From positions 868,001-932,000 of the forward strand of contig NC_014220.1 in assembly GCF_000092405.1 (NCBI RefSeq): DNA of 64,000 bases. The letters run 5' to 3'. Every line of letters starts with the position of its first letter. The stretch's first letter is position 1. This DNA comes from Syntrophothermus lipocalidus DSM 12680. GTDB taxonomy: Bacteria > Bacillota > Syntrophomonadia > Syntrophomonadales > Syntrophothermaceae. Below are positions 56,194 through 64,000 of the stretch, in pieces. Below the pieces are notes generated by a model. That model had not been told where the DNA came from, did no database searches, and saw nothing but the letters and a program-made list of their open reading frames with translations. The position numbers were made by a program, and so were the translations under genes.

Positions 56194-57336
56194 GTGCATT
56201 TCCGACTGAGCGAAGATCAGCAGATGTTCAAGAAAATGGTGAGGGATTTCGCCGAGAATGAGATACTACCGACTGCTGCGGAAAGGGATCGGGAACAAAG
56301 GTTTGATCCCAGTATATGGCGCAAGATGGCAGAGCTGGACTTGTGTGGCATCCCGTTTGAGCAAGAGTACGGTGGAGCCGGACTTGGCTATCTCAGCTAC
56401 ATCATCGCGGTAGAAGAATTATCGCGCGTGTGTGCCGCTACCGGCATAACTCTTTCTTCCCATATTTCGCTTTGCTGCTGGCCTATTCATGAATACGCTC
56501 GACCAGAGCAAAAGGCGAAGTATCTAAGGATGCTGACGTCAGGCGAAAAGATGGGGGCGTTTGCTATGACGGAGCCTTGGGCGGGGAGTGATGCCAGCAG
56601 CATACGAACCCGTTGTCGGCTAGAGGGAGATGAGTGGGTCTTGGACGGCACCAAGTTATTTACCACTAATGCTCCCTACGCGGACATCTACATTGTGATG
56701 GCGCGGACAGGCAGCGCCGATGACAGGCACCGTAATACATGCGCCCTGGTGGTTGAAAAGGGTTCCCCGGGGTTTACTTTTGGTAGGCAGGATGACAAGA
56801 TGGGTATTCGTGGTTCAGCTACGTGCCAACTGGTGTTCGATAACTGCCGCATACCGAGGGAGAACCTGTTGGGACAGGTAGGAGAAGGCTTTGCCATAGC
56901 TATGAGGACTTTGGACGGGGGTCGAATCGGAGTGGCAGCTCAGGCTGTGGGTATTGCCCAAGCGGCTTACGAATACGCTCTCAGGTACGCGAAGGAGAGG
57001 ATTCAGTTCGAGAAGCCAATAGCTACTTTTCAAGCTATACAGTTTAAGCTGGCTGATATGGCGACGAGGATTGAAGCAGCTCGTCTTTTGACCTATCAAG
57101 CGGCCTGGCTCCAAGAAAACGGTTTTCCTTACTCCAAAGAAAGCGCCTTCGCGAAGGTGTTCGCTGGCGACGTGGCTATGTGGGTTACTACAGAGGCGGT
57201 ACAGGTGCTGGGAGGGCATGGCTATATAAAAGACCACCCGGTGGAGCGCTATATGAGGGATGCTAAGATAACTCAGATCTATGAAGGAACGGCTGAGGTC
57301 CAAAAGATGGTTATAGCGAATCACATCCTCAAGTGA
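56194..57336 (+). CDS. Acyl-CoA dehydrogenase (380 residues)
   Basis: FAD acyl-CoA dehydrogenase, probably short-chain. HFRLSEDQQMFKKMVRDF at the start, AMTEPWAGSDASS (Trp in place of the usual Gly), KLFTTNAPYADIYIV, and LGGHGYIKDHPVERYMRDA with IYEGTAE at the end. GTG 56194 follows GGGAGGGGG and starts at the family N-terminus; an upstream ATG at 56107 sits in the terminator tail and adds 29 unrelated residues. Similar overall to the gene at 39665. Lies convergent to the GGDEF gene. Confidence 0.93.
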   Translation: MHFRLSEDQQMFKKMVRDFAENEILPTAAERDREQRFDPSIWRKMAELDLCGIPFEQEYGGAGLGYLSYIIAVEELSRVCAATGITLSSHISLCCWPIHEYARPEQKAKYLRMLTSGEKMGAFAMTEPWAGSDASSIRTRCRLEGDEWVLDGTKLFTTNAPYADIYIVMARTGSADDRHRNTCALVVEKGSPGFTFGRQDDKMGIRGSATCQLVFDNCRIPRENLLGQVGEGFAIAMRTLDGGRIGVAAQAVGIAQAAYEYALRYAKERIQFEKPIATFQAIQFKLADMATRIEAARLLTYQAAWLQENGFPYSKESAFAKVFAGDVAMWVTTEAVQVLGGHGYIKDHPVERYMRDAKITQIYEGTAEVQKMVIANHILK

Positions 57337-57365
57337 ATCGCATGCGGGCTTCCTTCTGACAGTTG

Positions 57366-58319
57366 TTACTCTTCTCTAAATACTCTGATTGAGTTTCTAC
57401 CAGCGTTCTTGGCTAGGTACAGCGCTTGGTCAGCTTTGCGGATGATCTCGTAGTAACTGAAGTCCGGATTGTCCGGTTGGAAACAGCTGATACCTATACT
57501 GACGGTAAGACGGTTATGTGGCGGGTTAGCAGGATGCACGATGTTTTTCTTCGCGATTTCTTCCTGGATGCGTTGTGCAATGCGCATTCCGTCGGGACAG
57601 TCCGTCTGAGGAAGGATGACTACGATTTCTTCTCCTCCGTAGCGAGCCACGAAGTCGTAGGAGCGGACGGAGTTTTTGAATATCTCCCCTAGGGTTCTGA
57701 GAACACGGTCACCGGCCTGGTGTCCGAAGTAATCATTGAATTTTTTAAAGAAGTCAATGTCGGCGATGAGTAAACAATACGGTTGATGTAATCTTACGGC
57801 CTGGTTGTGAACTCTTTCGATTTCCATTTCGAAGGCGCGGCGGTTTCCTATCAGCATCAACTCGTCGGTCAAAGACAGTATTTGGAGCTTTTCGGCCAAC
57901 AGCGACAGCTGCTCGTTCTTTTCTTTGAGTTCGTCTGCATACTGTTTCAGTTTGAGCTGAGTCTTGACTCGCACCCATATTTCCTCGAGGAAAAAAGGCT
58001 TGGTGACAAAATCTACTGCTCCCTCTTCAAAGGCCTTCACAATAGCTTCCCGGTCGTTGCGCGACGTGACAAATATCACGGGGATATCTTTTGTGAGTTC
58101 ATTTTCCTTGAGCGCAGCGCAAACCTCGAAACCGTTCTTGTCGGGTAGAACCAAATCCAACAAAATAATATCAGGCTCCAACAACTTGGCCATCTCAATA
58201 CCGGAGCTGCCGGTCGCCGCCCAGAAAGATTCCCAATCCTCTTTGGCAAATATCTGTTCCAAGAGTCTAAAACTCAGCTTTTCGTCATCGACTACCAGAA
58301 CCCTAGTCTTGCGCGACAT
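57366..58319 (-). CDS. Response regulator with GGDEF (diguanylate cyclase) domain
   Basis: Receiver domain (about 1-125) with phosphorylated Asp in PDIILLDLVLPDK, a short coiled coil (about 125-160), then a GGDEF domain with RYGGEEIVVILP as the active-site loop. An RxxD inhibitory site (RSYD) lies five residues before it, so product inhibition is likely. About 317 residues. ATG 58319 has AGGAGA upstream; an earlier start would add 14 residues. No partner histidine kinase is adjacent. Confidence 0.93.
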   Translation of the reverse strand: MSRKTRVLVVDDEKLSFRLLEQIFAKEDWESFWAATGSSGIEMAKLLEPDIILLDLVLPDKNGFEVCAALKENELTKDIPVIFVTSRNDREAIVKAFEEGAVDFVTKPFFLEEIWVRVKTQLKLKQYADELKEKNEQLSLLAEKLQILSLTDELMLIGNRRAFEMEIERVHNQAVRLHQPYCLLIADIDFFKKFNDYFGHQAGDRVLRTLGEIFKNSVRSYDFVARYGGEEIVVILPQTDCPDGMRIAQRIQEEIAKKNIVHPANPPHNRLTVSIGISCFQPDNPDFSYYEIIRKADQALYLAKNAGRNSIRVFREE

Positions 58320-58690
58320 TATCTCGTATCTCCTCACTTCCGCGGCTACAGAACCGGTCACAGGCCCACGACTATATTATAGCAGGATGAAAAACCTTGG
58401 GTAACAAAAATCAGGGGCCCGGATCGGTATTCATTGTTCATTGCTTTTCCATCGAACAACCGGCTTTTAGATTTTCCTACCGAAACACTAGGTTGGTCAT
58501 TACCAGACTGAGGTTCGAATTTTCGAGAATTTATGGTAAGATGTTGATTACTGGGACCGGTACCATGGCGCAACGATTGTTCGTAACAACTGGACAGGCC
58601 TTTGCATTGAGGGAAGCGCCTGTGGTTGCAATCACCGGGAAAAAAGCAATGATTGGGCCAGGCGATGATGATAGGAGGAGCGGGAAGGAA

Positions 58691-58957
58691 ATGGAGGAGT
58701 ATAAAGGATTAAGCGGTGCTCTAACGGATTCTAGAATTGGGACTGTTGATAAATTACGGCTTGGAGTAATAGCTGCCCAAGTAAAGAGGACCAGGGATCC
58801 GGCTAGACTAAGAGAAATACTGGAACAGAACCGGGATTTGGTGCAACGGTTAATAAAGAAAGGCGTGGTCAGTTCCCAGCAGGTAGAAGAGGCGGAAAAG
58901 AAACTGAAAGAGATGGAGGCCAAAGGTGAGCTTTGCGACCTAAGCAGCTTTCTATGA
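58691..58957 (+). CDS. Hypothetical protein, 88 residues, helical
   Basis: Not recognised. The N-terminal half (GLSGALTDSRIGTVDKLRLGVI) is followed by two likely helices, DPARLREILEQNRDLVQRL and QQVEEAEKKLKEMEAK. Start ATG 58691 is set by AGGAGG and GGAAGGA upstream. The frame is open for 98 more codons before it, but that part reads through the likely promoter region and is not protein-like. The 371 bases between this and the divergent GGDEF gene otherwise show only a weak -10-like TAAGAT near 58538. Confidence 0.65.
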   Translation: MEEYKGLSGALTDSRIGTVDKLRLGVIAAQVKRTRDPARLREILEQNRDLVQRLIKKGVVSSQQVEEAEKKLKEMEAKGELCDLSSFL

Positions 58958-59065
58958 GAAAAAGCGGGGCATTTTTGATATTGCGGCGGGAAGGCAGGAT
59001 GTTGGCTGAGGGTGTCGTATACATGATTATATGAGAAAACGTGAGACACTTACGAGGGTGGAGGA

Positions 59066-60421
59066 GTGAAGACTGACGTGAGAAGAGCCTTGGTCATTTT
59101 CACTGTTATGGCCTGGTTGGGGATGTTTTTCGGTTATCTTCCTTCGGCTCACGCAGCCGATAACGGGCTTAAGATAATGATAAATGGTAGCTCGATAAAG
59201 GTGCCAGCGGGCGACCAGGCACCGTTTTGCCTGCAGGGACGTACATATGTCCCGCTCCGGGTTATTAGCGAAGGACTCGGAGCCCGGGTTGAATGGCGGG
59301 CAAGTACCAGGCAAGTGGTAATTTACACTCCAGGTGCTGTGGTTTCGCCAGTAGCCCAACCTGTTTTAAGGAACGGGAATCGGAGCGATATTGAGGTCGT
59401 AATAAATGGGCAGGTTCTGGTCATACCGCCTGAGTATGGCAGGGTAATGGTAACCAGGTTAGGGAGAACTGTGGTTCCTATGAGGGTCATCGGCCAGGCC
59501 CTGGGGTGTCAGGTGACCTGGGATGCTGCTACGCGGACCGTGTTTGTCACTTCTAATCCTGTGGCTTCCGATTCTACCGAGGATTCCACCGGGGGTCCTA
59601 ACGGAGGGGTTGATGAAAACGCAGACAAGACGCGTTTGGTACAGGAACTAGCCAGCTATCATACCAACCTGAAGTTGTCGGACGGGACGGTAATCAATAC
59701 ACAGGATCTGACTTCGAAAGATATTTCCACGTTCAGCGAGGCTGACCTTCAGTTATTCCAGACGGCCTTGAAAGAGCTTCAGAAGTATACAAAAGAAATA
59801 CAATTGCCCGACGGTACAGTTATTCCCACCTGGTCTCTGGAGATCAAAGGGAAGTCGATTGCTACTGCCGACCAGCTAAAATCCTGGATACAGGCAGAAA
59901 CCCCGAGGATCCAGGCTAAGATGGAGCAGAACGGCCGGGTTTTCCAGCCGATACCGCTCGAGCTTGTAGATCTTTACCTCCAAATAGGTTCTGAATATGG
60001 AATCAGAGGCGATCTGGCTTTTTGCCAGGCGGTTAAGGAAACCGAGTACTTCCAGTTCACGGGTCTGGTTCAGTCGTGGCAGAATAACTACTGCGGGTTG
60101 TGGGCTACAGGCTCTGCTTGCACGGGGCAGGAATCCCTGAACGGGGCAGATCCTGGTATGGTAAAGTTCCAGCCTGGAGTGCACGGGGCCATATTCTCGT
60201 CGCCGGCTGCAGGGGTAGAAGCCCACATACAGCATCTCTACGCTTATGCAACCAAGGAATCATTACCATCAGGAAAGGTGCTGTGTGATCCCCGGTTTGG
60301 GCTGGTAGCCAGGGGAAGTGCTCCTACTTGGCAAGGATTAAATGCTCGCTGGGCAGTTCCGGGAATTACCTACGGGCAGAGCATAATCCAAGATTACTGG
60401 CTAAAAGCCTTAAACAGGTAA
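59066..60421 (+). CDS. Secreted cell-wall hydrolase: two copper-amine-oxidase-N domains plus glucosaminidase domain
   Basis: 451 residues. Signal peptide with hydrophobic ALVIFTVMAWLGMFFGYL and cleavage likely after AHA. Two domains of the copper amine oxidase N-terminal type (about 35-95 and 105-165; GRTYVPLRVISEGLGARVEW and RTVVPMRVIGQALGCQVTW), which serve as wall-anchoring or structural units in clostridia. A linker follows, then a C-terminal glucosaminidase-like domain (about 300-451) with GDLAFCQAVKETEYF, whose Glu is a candidate catalytic residue, and NNYCGLWATG. It probably trims peptidoglycan outside the cell. GTG 59066 is kept; GTG 59078 is possible. Confidence 0.85.
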   Translation: MKTDVRRALVIFTVMAWLGMFFGYLPSAHAADNGLKIMINGSSIKVPAGDQAPFCLQGRTYVPLRVISEGLGARVEWRASTRQVVIYTPGAVVSPVAQPVLRNGNRSDIEVVINGQVLVIPPEYGRVMVTRLGRTVVPMRVIGQALGCQVTWDAATRTVFVTSNPVASDSTEDSTGGPNGGVDENADKTRLVQELASYHTNLKLSDGTVINTQDLTSKDISTFSEADLQLFQTALKELQKYTKEIQLPDGTVIPTWSLEIKGKSIATADQLKSWIQAETPRIQAKMEQNGRVFQPIPLELVDLYLQIGSEYGIRGDLAFCQAVKETEYFQFTGLVQSWQNNYCGLWATGSACTGQESLNGADPGMVKFQPGVHGAIFSSPAAGVEAHIQHLYAYATKESLPSGKVLCDPRFGLVARGSAPTWQGLNARWAVPGITYGQSIIQDYWLKALNR

Positions 60422-60431
60422 AACAAAACTT

Positions 60432-60460
60432 AAGCCTTAGACTGGGCTAAGGCTTGTGTT
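60432..60460 (+). terminator. Hairpin terminator between convergent genes
   Basis: AAGCCTTAG (60432-60440) pairs with CTAAGGCTT (60447-60455), followed by GTGTT on the plus strand and AGTTTTGTTT-type sequence on the minus strand. It may serve both the wall hydrolase and rpmB. Confidence 0.75.
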
Positions 60461-60465
60461 ATCAA

Positions 60466-60654
60466 CTATATGGCTCTTTGAACTTTGCCGGAACGAAGAC
60501 AGCGGGTACATACGTATGTCTTCTGGGGTTGGCCGTCAACCAGAATTCGGACTTTCTGCACATTTGGTTTCCATTTGCGGTTGGTTCTTATGTGGGAGTG
60601 GCTGTACTGCTTCCCAAAAACAATTCCCTTGCCGCAGATTTCACACTTGGCCAC
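60466..60654 (-). CDS. rpmB: 50S ribosomal protein L28
   Basis: 62 residues on the minus strand. AKCEICGKGIVFGKQYSHSH is the L28 N-terminus, and a second CxxC (VCTRCLRSGKV) marks the zinc-binding version. GTG start at 60654 with AGGAGGAAG upstream. In many Firmicutes rpmB lies opposite the asp23-fakA-recG genes, as here. Confidence 0.95.
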   Translation of the reverse strand: MAKCEICGKGIVFGKQYSHSHIRTNRKWKPNVQKVRILVDGQPQKTYVCTRCLRSGKVQRAI

Positions 60655-60690
60655 TTTTGCTTCCTCCTCTCGTTGAAAGTACACGCTCCC

Positions 60691-60719
60691 ATTGTATCAA
60701 AACGGGCGGGAGAGGGCAA
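60691..60719 (-). promoter_or_regulatory. Sigma-A promoter of rpmB
   Basis: Minus strand: TTGCCC (60714-60719), 17-base spacer, TACAAT (60691-60696), about 37 bases before the rpmB start codon. Confidence 0.78.
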
Positions 60720-60793
60720 GAAAACCGGGTATACATTTCTGGACTCAGGCAATGATGTGAATATAAATATAGTAACAAGGAGGAGCGGTAAGT

Positions 60794-61153
60794 ATGTTCT
60801 TGGTTGCTGAGAGCGAGTTGGGTAAAGTGGATATCAGTAGAGAAGCCGTGGAGACAGTTGTAGGCCTGGCCACGGTCGATTGTTATGGCTTGGTGGGAAT
60901 GGTTCCACGCAAGTGGGCAGATGGTGTCAGCGATATTCTGGGCCGCGAATCCGTGCGAAAAGGGGTTGAGGTCAAGGAAGAGGAAGAAGGGCTGATCGTG
61001 GATGTTTTCGTCGTAATCAGTTATGGGACTAAGATATCGGAGGTGGCCCTAAACATTATGCAGAAAATAAGGTACGTGATGCAGGAGGTTGCGGGGCTTA
61101 GGGTGGCAAGAGTCAACGTAAATGTTCAAAGTGTCAGGGTTATCAAGGAGTAG
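60794..61153 (+). CDS. Asp23/Gls24 family envelope stress protein
   Basis: 119 residues. VDISREAVETVVGLATVDCYGLVGM and the later VDVFVVISYGTKISEVA fit Asp23/Gls24. Members are cytoplasmic, membrane-associated and linked to envelope stress. AAGGAGG precedes ATG 60794. Next to a DAK-phosphatase gene, as usual in Firmicutes. Confidence 0.92.
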   Translation: MFLVAESELGKVDISREAVETVVGLATVDCYGLVGMVPRKWADGVSDILGRESVRKGVEVKEEEEGLIVDVFVVISYGTKISEVALNIMQKIRYVMQEVAGLRVARVNVNVQSVRVIKE

Positions 61154-61166
61154 GGAGGATATTCAT

Positions 61167-62813
61167 TTGAACCTAGAACGAATGAACGGGCAAGATCTAG
61201 CTAACATGCTGAAAGCCGGTTGTGCAAACCTTGAGTTACATAAAGAAAAAGTCAACGCTATGAACGTTTTTCCGGTACCTGATGGAGATACGGGAACCAA
61301 CATGTATTTGACCCTGGTAGCTACCGTCAAAGAGGTGGAAAAGGAAAAGAGCACGTCAATAGGTACGGTAGCTCAAGCTATGGCCAGGGGTTCTCTGATG
61401 GGAGCTCGTGGCAATTCTGGGGTAATACTATCCCAGGTTTTCAGGGGGATGGCTAAGTATCTCGACGGTAAAGAAGAGATTACTTCATTGGAACTTGGTA
61501 GGGCTTTGCAGGCAGGCTGTGACACAGCCTATCGAGCGGTTATGAAACCGGTAGAAGGTACCATCCTTACTTTTGTTAAAGAAATAGCCCGGGCAGCGGT
61601 GACCGCGGCTGGGAGTGGGCTTGATATAATTGGAACCTTACAGGCAGGCCTTGATCAAGGGAGAAAAACACTAGCCAAGACCCCGCAGATGTTGCCGATT
61701 CTAAGGGAAGCCGGGGTAGTAGATGCTGGAGGGCAGGGGCTTTTATATTTTCTTGAGGGAGCCTTGAACGCATGGAGCTTTTATGAAAGCGGGCAAGTAG
61801 TGGATGTAGCTAAAGAAACCGGCTATGTGCCTCAGGATGTACGGGAAGCAGGGAAGGTAGATCTCGAGTTTCGCTATTGTACTGAGGTGCTCATCCAGGG
61901 ACAGAAACTCGACCAAGATGCTATCAGGGACAGGCTTTTAGGTATAGGGGATTCGCTTTTGGTGGTGGGGGATGATAGCCTGATAAAGGTGCATATTCAT
62001 TCCAATCACCCGGGTAAAGTACTTGAGGCATGTATCGAATTTGGCAGCCTGCATGATATCAAGATTAATAACATGCAGGATGAAAGCGAGGAGCGCCAGC
62101 GTAACTTGACGGAGGAATCTAACATAATTCAGGATTCCTGGGCAGAACCAAAACGAAGGTTAGGAGTCGTGGCAGTAGCAGCAGGTACTGGCATAAATGA
62201 GATTTTTAAGAGCCTAGGGGTTGACCAGGTGGTCGAAGGAGGGCAGACCATGAACCCGAGTACGGAGGAGCTGGTTCGGGCCTGTGAAGCCGTTAATGCG
62301 GAGCAGGTAATCATTTTGCCTAATAACAGCAACGTAATCCTGGCGGCCGAACAAGCAAAATATCTGTGCCAGCGACGGATCGAAGTTGTTCCCACCAGAA
62401 GCATTACGGAAGGTATGGCAGCTCTTATCGCGTATGATGCTGAAGGTGATCCGGAAGGCGTGATTTCCGCTATGAAAGAAAGGATGGCCAGCATCAAGAG
62501 TGCGGAAATAACCTATGCGGTTCGGGATACGGTCATAAACGGGATTGACATGAAGGCAGGTAACATTATCGGGCTAGTTGATGGCGAGGTAAGAGTGGCA
62601 GGAGAAACCGTTGAGGCCGTAGTCTTGAACCTCCTCCGCGAGATAGTCGATCCTGATACCCATGAGCTGATTACCCTCATATACGGCGAACACGTTGCCG
62701 CCGAGGACGCGGAAGCGCTGAAGACGAAGGTTGGAGAGACTTTCCCTTTCTGTGAGGTTGATCTGCACTTTGGAGGCCAGCCTCATTACCACTACTTCAT
62801 ATCTGTCGAGTAG
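61167..62813 (+). CDS. fakA: DAK2/DegV-type protein, fatty acid kinase FakA-like
   Basis: About 548 residues. N-terminal DhaL (DAK2) domain with VNAMNVFPVPDGDTGTNM, whose Asp residues bind Mg-ATP, and GARGNSGVILSQ; a middle domain; and a C-terminal FakB/DegV-like half with HFGGQPHYHYFISVE at the end. In Staphylococcus FakA phosphorylates FakB-bound fatty acids to feed lipid synthesis. TTG 61167 is set by GGGAGGA seven bases before; ATG 61182 is possible. No FakB gene is in this window. Confidence 0.9.
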   Translation: MNLERMNGQDLANMLKAGCANLELHKEKVNAMNVFPVPDGDTGTNMYLTLVATVKEVEKEKSTSIGTVAQAMARGSLMGARGNSGVILSQVFRGMAKYLDGKEEITSLELGRALQAGCDTAYRAVMKPVEGTILTFVKEIARAAVTAAGSGLDIIGTLQAGLDQGRKTLAKTPQMLPILREAGVVDAGGQGLLYFLEGALNAWSFYESGQVVDVAKETGYVPQDVREAGKVDLEFRYCTEVLIQGQKLDQDAIRDRLLGIGDSLLVVGDDSLIKVHIHSNHPGKVLEACIEFGSLHDIKINNMQDESEERQRNLTEESNIIQDSWAEPKRRLGVVAVAAGTGINEIFKSLGVDQVVEGGQTMNPSTEELVRACEAVNAEQVIILPNNSNVILAAEQAKYLCQRRIEVVPTRSITEGMAALIAYDAEGDPEGVISAMKERMASIKSAEITYAVRDTVINGIDMKAGNIIGLVDGEVRVAGETVEAVVLNLLREIVDPDTHELITLIYGEHVAAEDAEALKTKVGETFPFCEVDLHFGGQPHYHYFISVE

Positions 62814-62861
62814 GGGTTTCAAGCCTCGGGACTTATATGGTGCCGGTTCGAGGAATTGACC

Positions 62862-64000
62862 ATGGAGGTAGACCTGAGTTACTTAGAGAAATCTATTCGC
62901 TTTATTAAGGGTGTTGGACCAGGCCGCTTTGCTTCTTTACAGAGGTTGGGGATAGAGAGCGTCTGGGACATGCTGTGGCATGTTCCCAGACATTATTTTG
63001 ACTGGGCTGCAGCCAAGGGCTTGGATCAGATTCGGGTGGGACAAGTGAATACCGTCAAAGGGATTGTTAAGAGCATCAGTTTGACCAAGTCAGCCCGGGG
63101 GACTGTTGTAGTGAAGGCTTGGCTGGAAGATGGGAACGCCGGGATCGTCGCCGTTTGGTTCAACCAAAGATACATCAAGCAAGTATTGCACCCCGGGATC
63201 CCTATTCTGGTAACAGGCAAGGTGAATATGATCCGGGGCAACCCAGAACTTTGGGTAAGTCAGTACGAGACTTTAAACAGCGGGAGTCCTGCCTATCGGG
63301 TTGGGATTGTGCCATTTTACCCTTCTACCGAGGGGTTGAACCAGAGGGTGTTACGTAGCATAGCTTACCAGGTGGTGCAGGAATATGCTGAAAAATATCC
63401 CGATATCATAGATCCGGTTGCTAGGAAAAGAATAGGATTGATCGATATTGAGTCTGCGATAAGAAACTTGCATTTCCCTAAAAATGTCCTAGACGTGGAA
63501 CCGGCGCGGAGGCGGCTGGCTTTTGAAGAACTGCTCCTCTGGCAGTGGAACGTGAGACAGTTAAAGAATAGAGCGCGTGGTGAGTTGAAGGGACGGGGAG
63601 TAGCGCATCTTGGTGGTGATGAACTGGTTGAACAAGTGATATCTGCCTTGCCTTTTCAGCTGACTAAGGCCCAGCGTAGAGTGTTGGCAGAGATACGCGA
63701 TGACCTAACTCGCCCCGACCCGATGAACAGGCTACTGCAGGGGGATGTAGGTTCGGGGAAAACTGTAGTAGCTGCTCTAGCCGCAGCTAAGATGGCCGGA
63801 GACGGTTATCAGATTGCTTTTATGGCTCCGACCGAGATACTGGCGGTTCAGCACTATAATTCCCTTCTGCGACTGGTGAGTCGCGTTCCCATAAGAGTGG
63901 CTTTGCTTACGGGCAAGACACCTTACAGCGAAAAGCGAAAGATCGTTGAAATGGCTAAAAGGCATGAACTCGACATCCTGGTAGGAACCCATGCGCTTAT
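62862..64000 (+). CDS. recG: ATP-dependent DNA helicase RecG, 5' part
   Basis: Starts at ATG 62862 after GAGGAA and runs off the window end, about 379 codons. RFIKGVGPGRFASLQRLGI opens the wedge domain, an OB-fold region follows, and the helicase part has Walker A GDVGSGKTVVAALAA and the following APTEILAVQHY (motif Ia). RecG remodels stalled forks and Holliday junctions. Downstream of fakA in the common order asp23-fakA-recG. Confidence 0.96.
   Translation, partial: MEVDLSYLEKSIRFIKGVGPGRFASLQRLGIESVWDMLWHVPRHYFDWAAAKGLDQIRVGQVNTVKGIVKSISLTKSARGTVVVKAWLEDGNAGIVAVWFNQRYIKQVLHPGIPILVTGKVNMIRGNPELWVSQYETLNSGSPAYRVGIVPFYPSTEGLNQRVLRSIAYQVVQEYAEKYPDIIDPVARKRIGLIDIESAIRNLHFPKNVLDVEPARRRLAFEELLLWQWNVRQLKNRARGELKGRGVAHLGGDELVEQVISALPFQLTKAQRRVLAEIRDDLTRPDPMNRLLQGDVGSGKTVVAALAAAKMAGDGYQIAFMAPTEILAVQHYNSLLRLVSRVPIRVALLTGKTPYSEKRKIVEMAKRHELDILVGTHAL

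Noticed and set aside
58397-58690. 98-codon extension of the 88-residue hypothetical protein
   Set aside because: Composition is not protein-like and a clear ribosome binding site lies before ATG 58691.

Overview
The window is a stretch of Gram-positive, anaerobic-looking bacterial chromosome of moderate GC, most like a syntrophic fatty-acid-oxidising member of the Clostridia (Syntrophomonas/Syntrophothermus type). This is inferred from the gene families, not from a database search. The signs are low-GC-type ribosome binding sites, a PyrR-regulated pyr operon, RemA, a PASTA kinase and PP2C pair, the LL-diaminopimelate aminotransferase pathway, and three acyl-CoA dehydrogenases with thiolase, CoA-transferase and EtfBA-FixCX. 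I saw no rRNA, tRNA, CRISPR array or transposase.

Layout. 1-1.5 kb: lspA and rluD. 1.45-7.7 kb: pyrR-B-C-K-D-F-E, with a strong promoter and two PyrR attenuators. 7.9-13.2 kb: rqcH (fbpA) on the minus strand, then a CoA-disulfide reductase with a rhodanese domain, a small MOP-domain protein and two unknown genes. 13.5-16.3 kb: a Ca2+-type P-ATPase. 16.3-35 kb: a long housekeeping run (dapF, dapL, yicC, remA, gmk, rpoZ, coaBC, metK, priA, def, fmt, DUF116, a membrane peptidase, rsmB, rlmN, PP2C, PASTA kinase, rsgA, rpe). 35.1-39.1 kb: a riboflavin operon behind an FMN riboswitch. 39.1-44.4 kb: a MarR regulator, an acyl-CoA dehydrogenase and etfB-etfA-fixC-fixX. 44.5-57.3 kb: the beta-oxidation region described next. 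57.4-64 kb: a GGDEF response regulator, an unknown small protein, a cell-wall hydrolase, rpmB (minus), an Asp23 protein, a FakA-like protein and the start of recG.

The most interesting part is 44.5-57.3 kb. Two paralogous sigma-54 activators (CBS, two PAS, AAA+, TyrR/Fis-type HTH) are interleaved with a thiolase plus large acyl-CoA dehydrogenase, a CoA-transferase and a third acyl-CoA dehydrogenase. Each of the three transcription units has a -24/-12 promoter. Upstream of each is a cluster of the same palindrome, GATGY-N6-RCATC (eight exact copies, two with one mismatch), and at two promoters the sites sit at nearly the same distances. Each promoter is followed by a terminator-like hairpin. 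At two of them the hairpin is the same conserved RNA, about 145 nt long, with a covarying long stem. This looks like a sigma-54 fatty-acid regulon with a second, RNA-level control. I do not recognise the RNA as a described family.

Other points of note are an apparent AUU start codon in ribE, a hairpin between Shine-Dalgarno and start in remA, and a dispersed repeat of about 20 bp that also encodes the C-terminus of RqcH.
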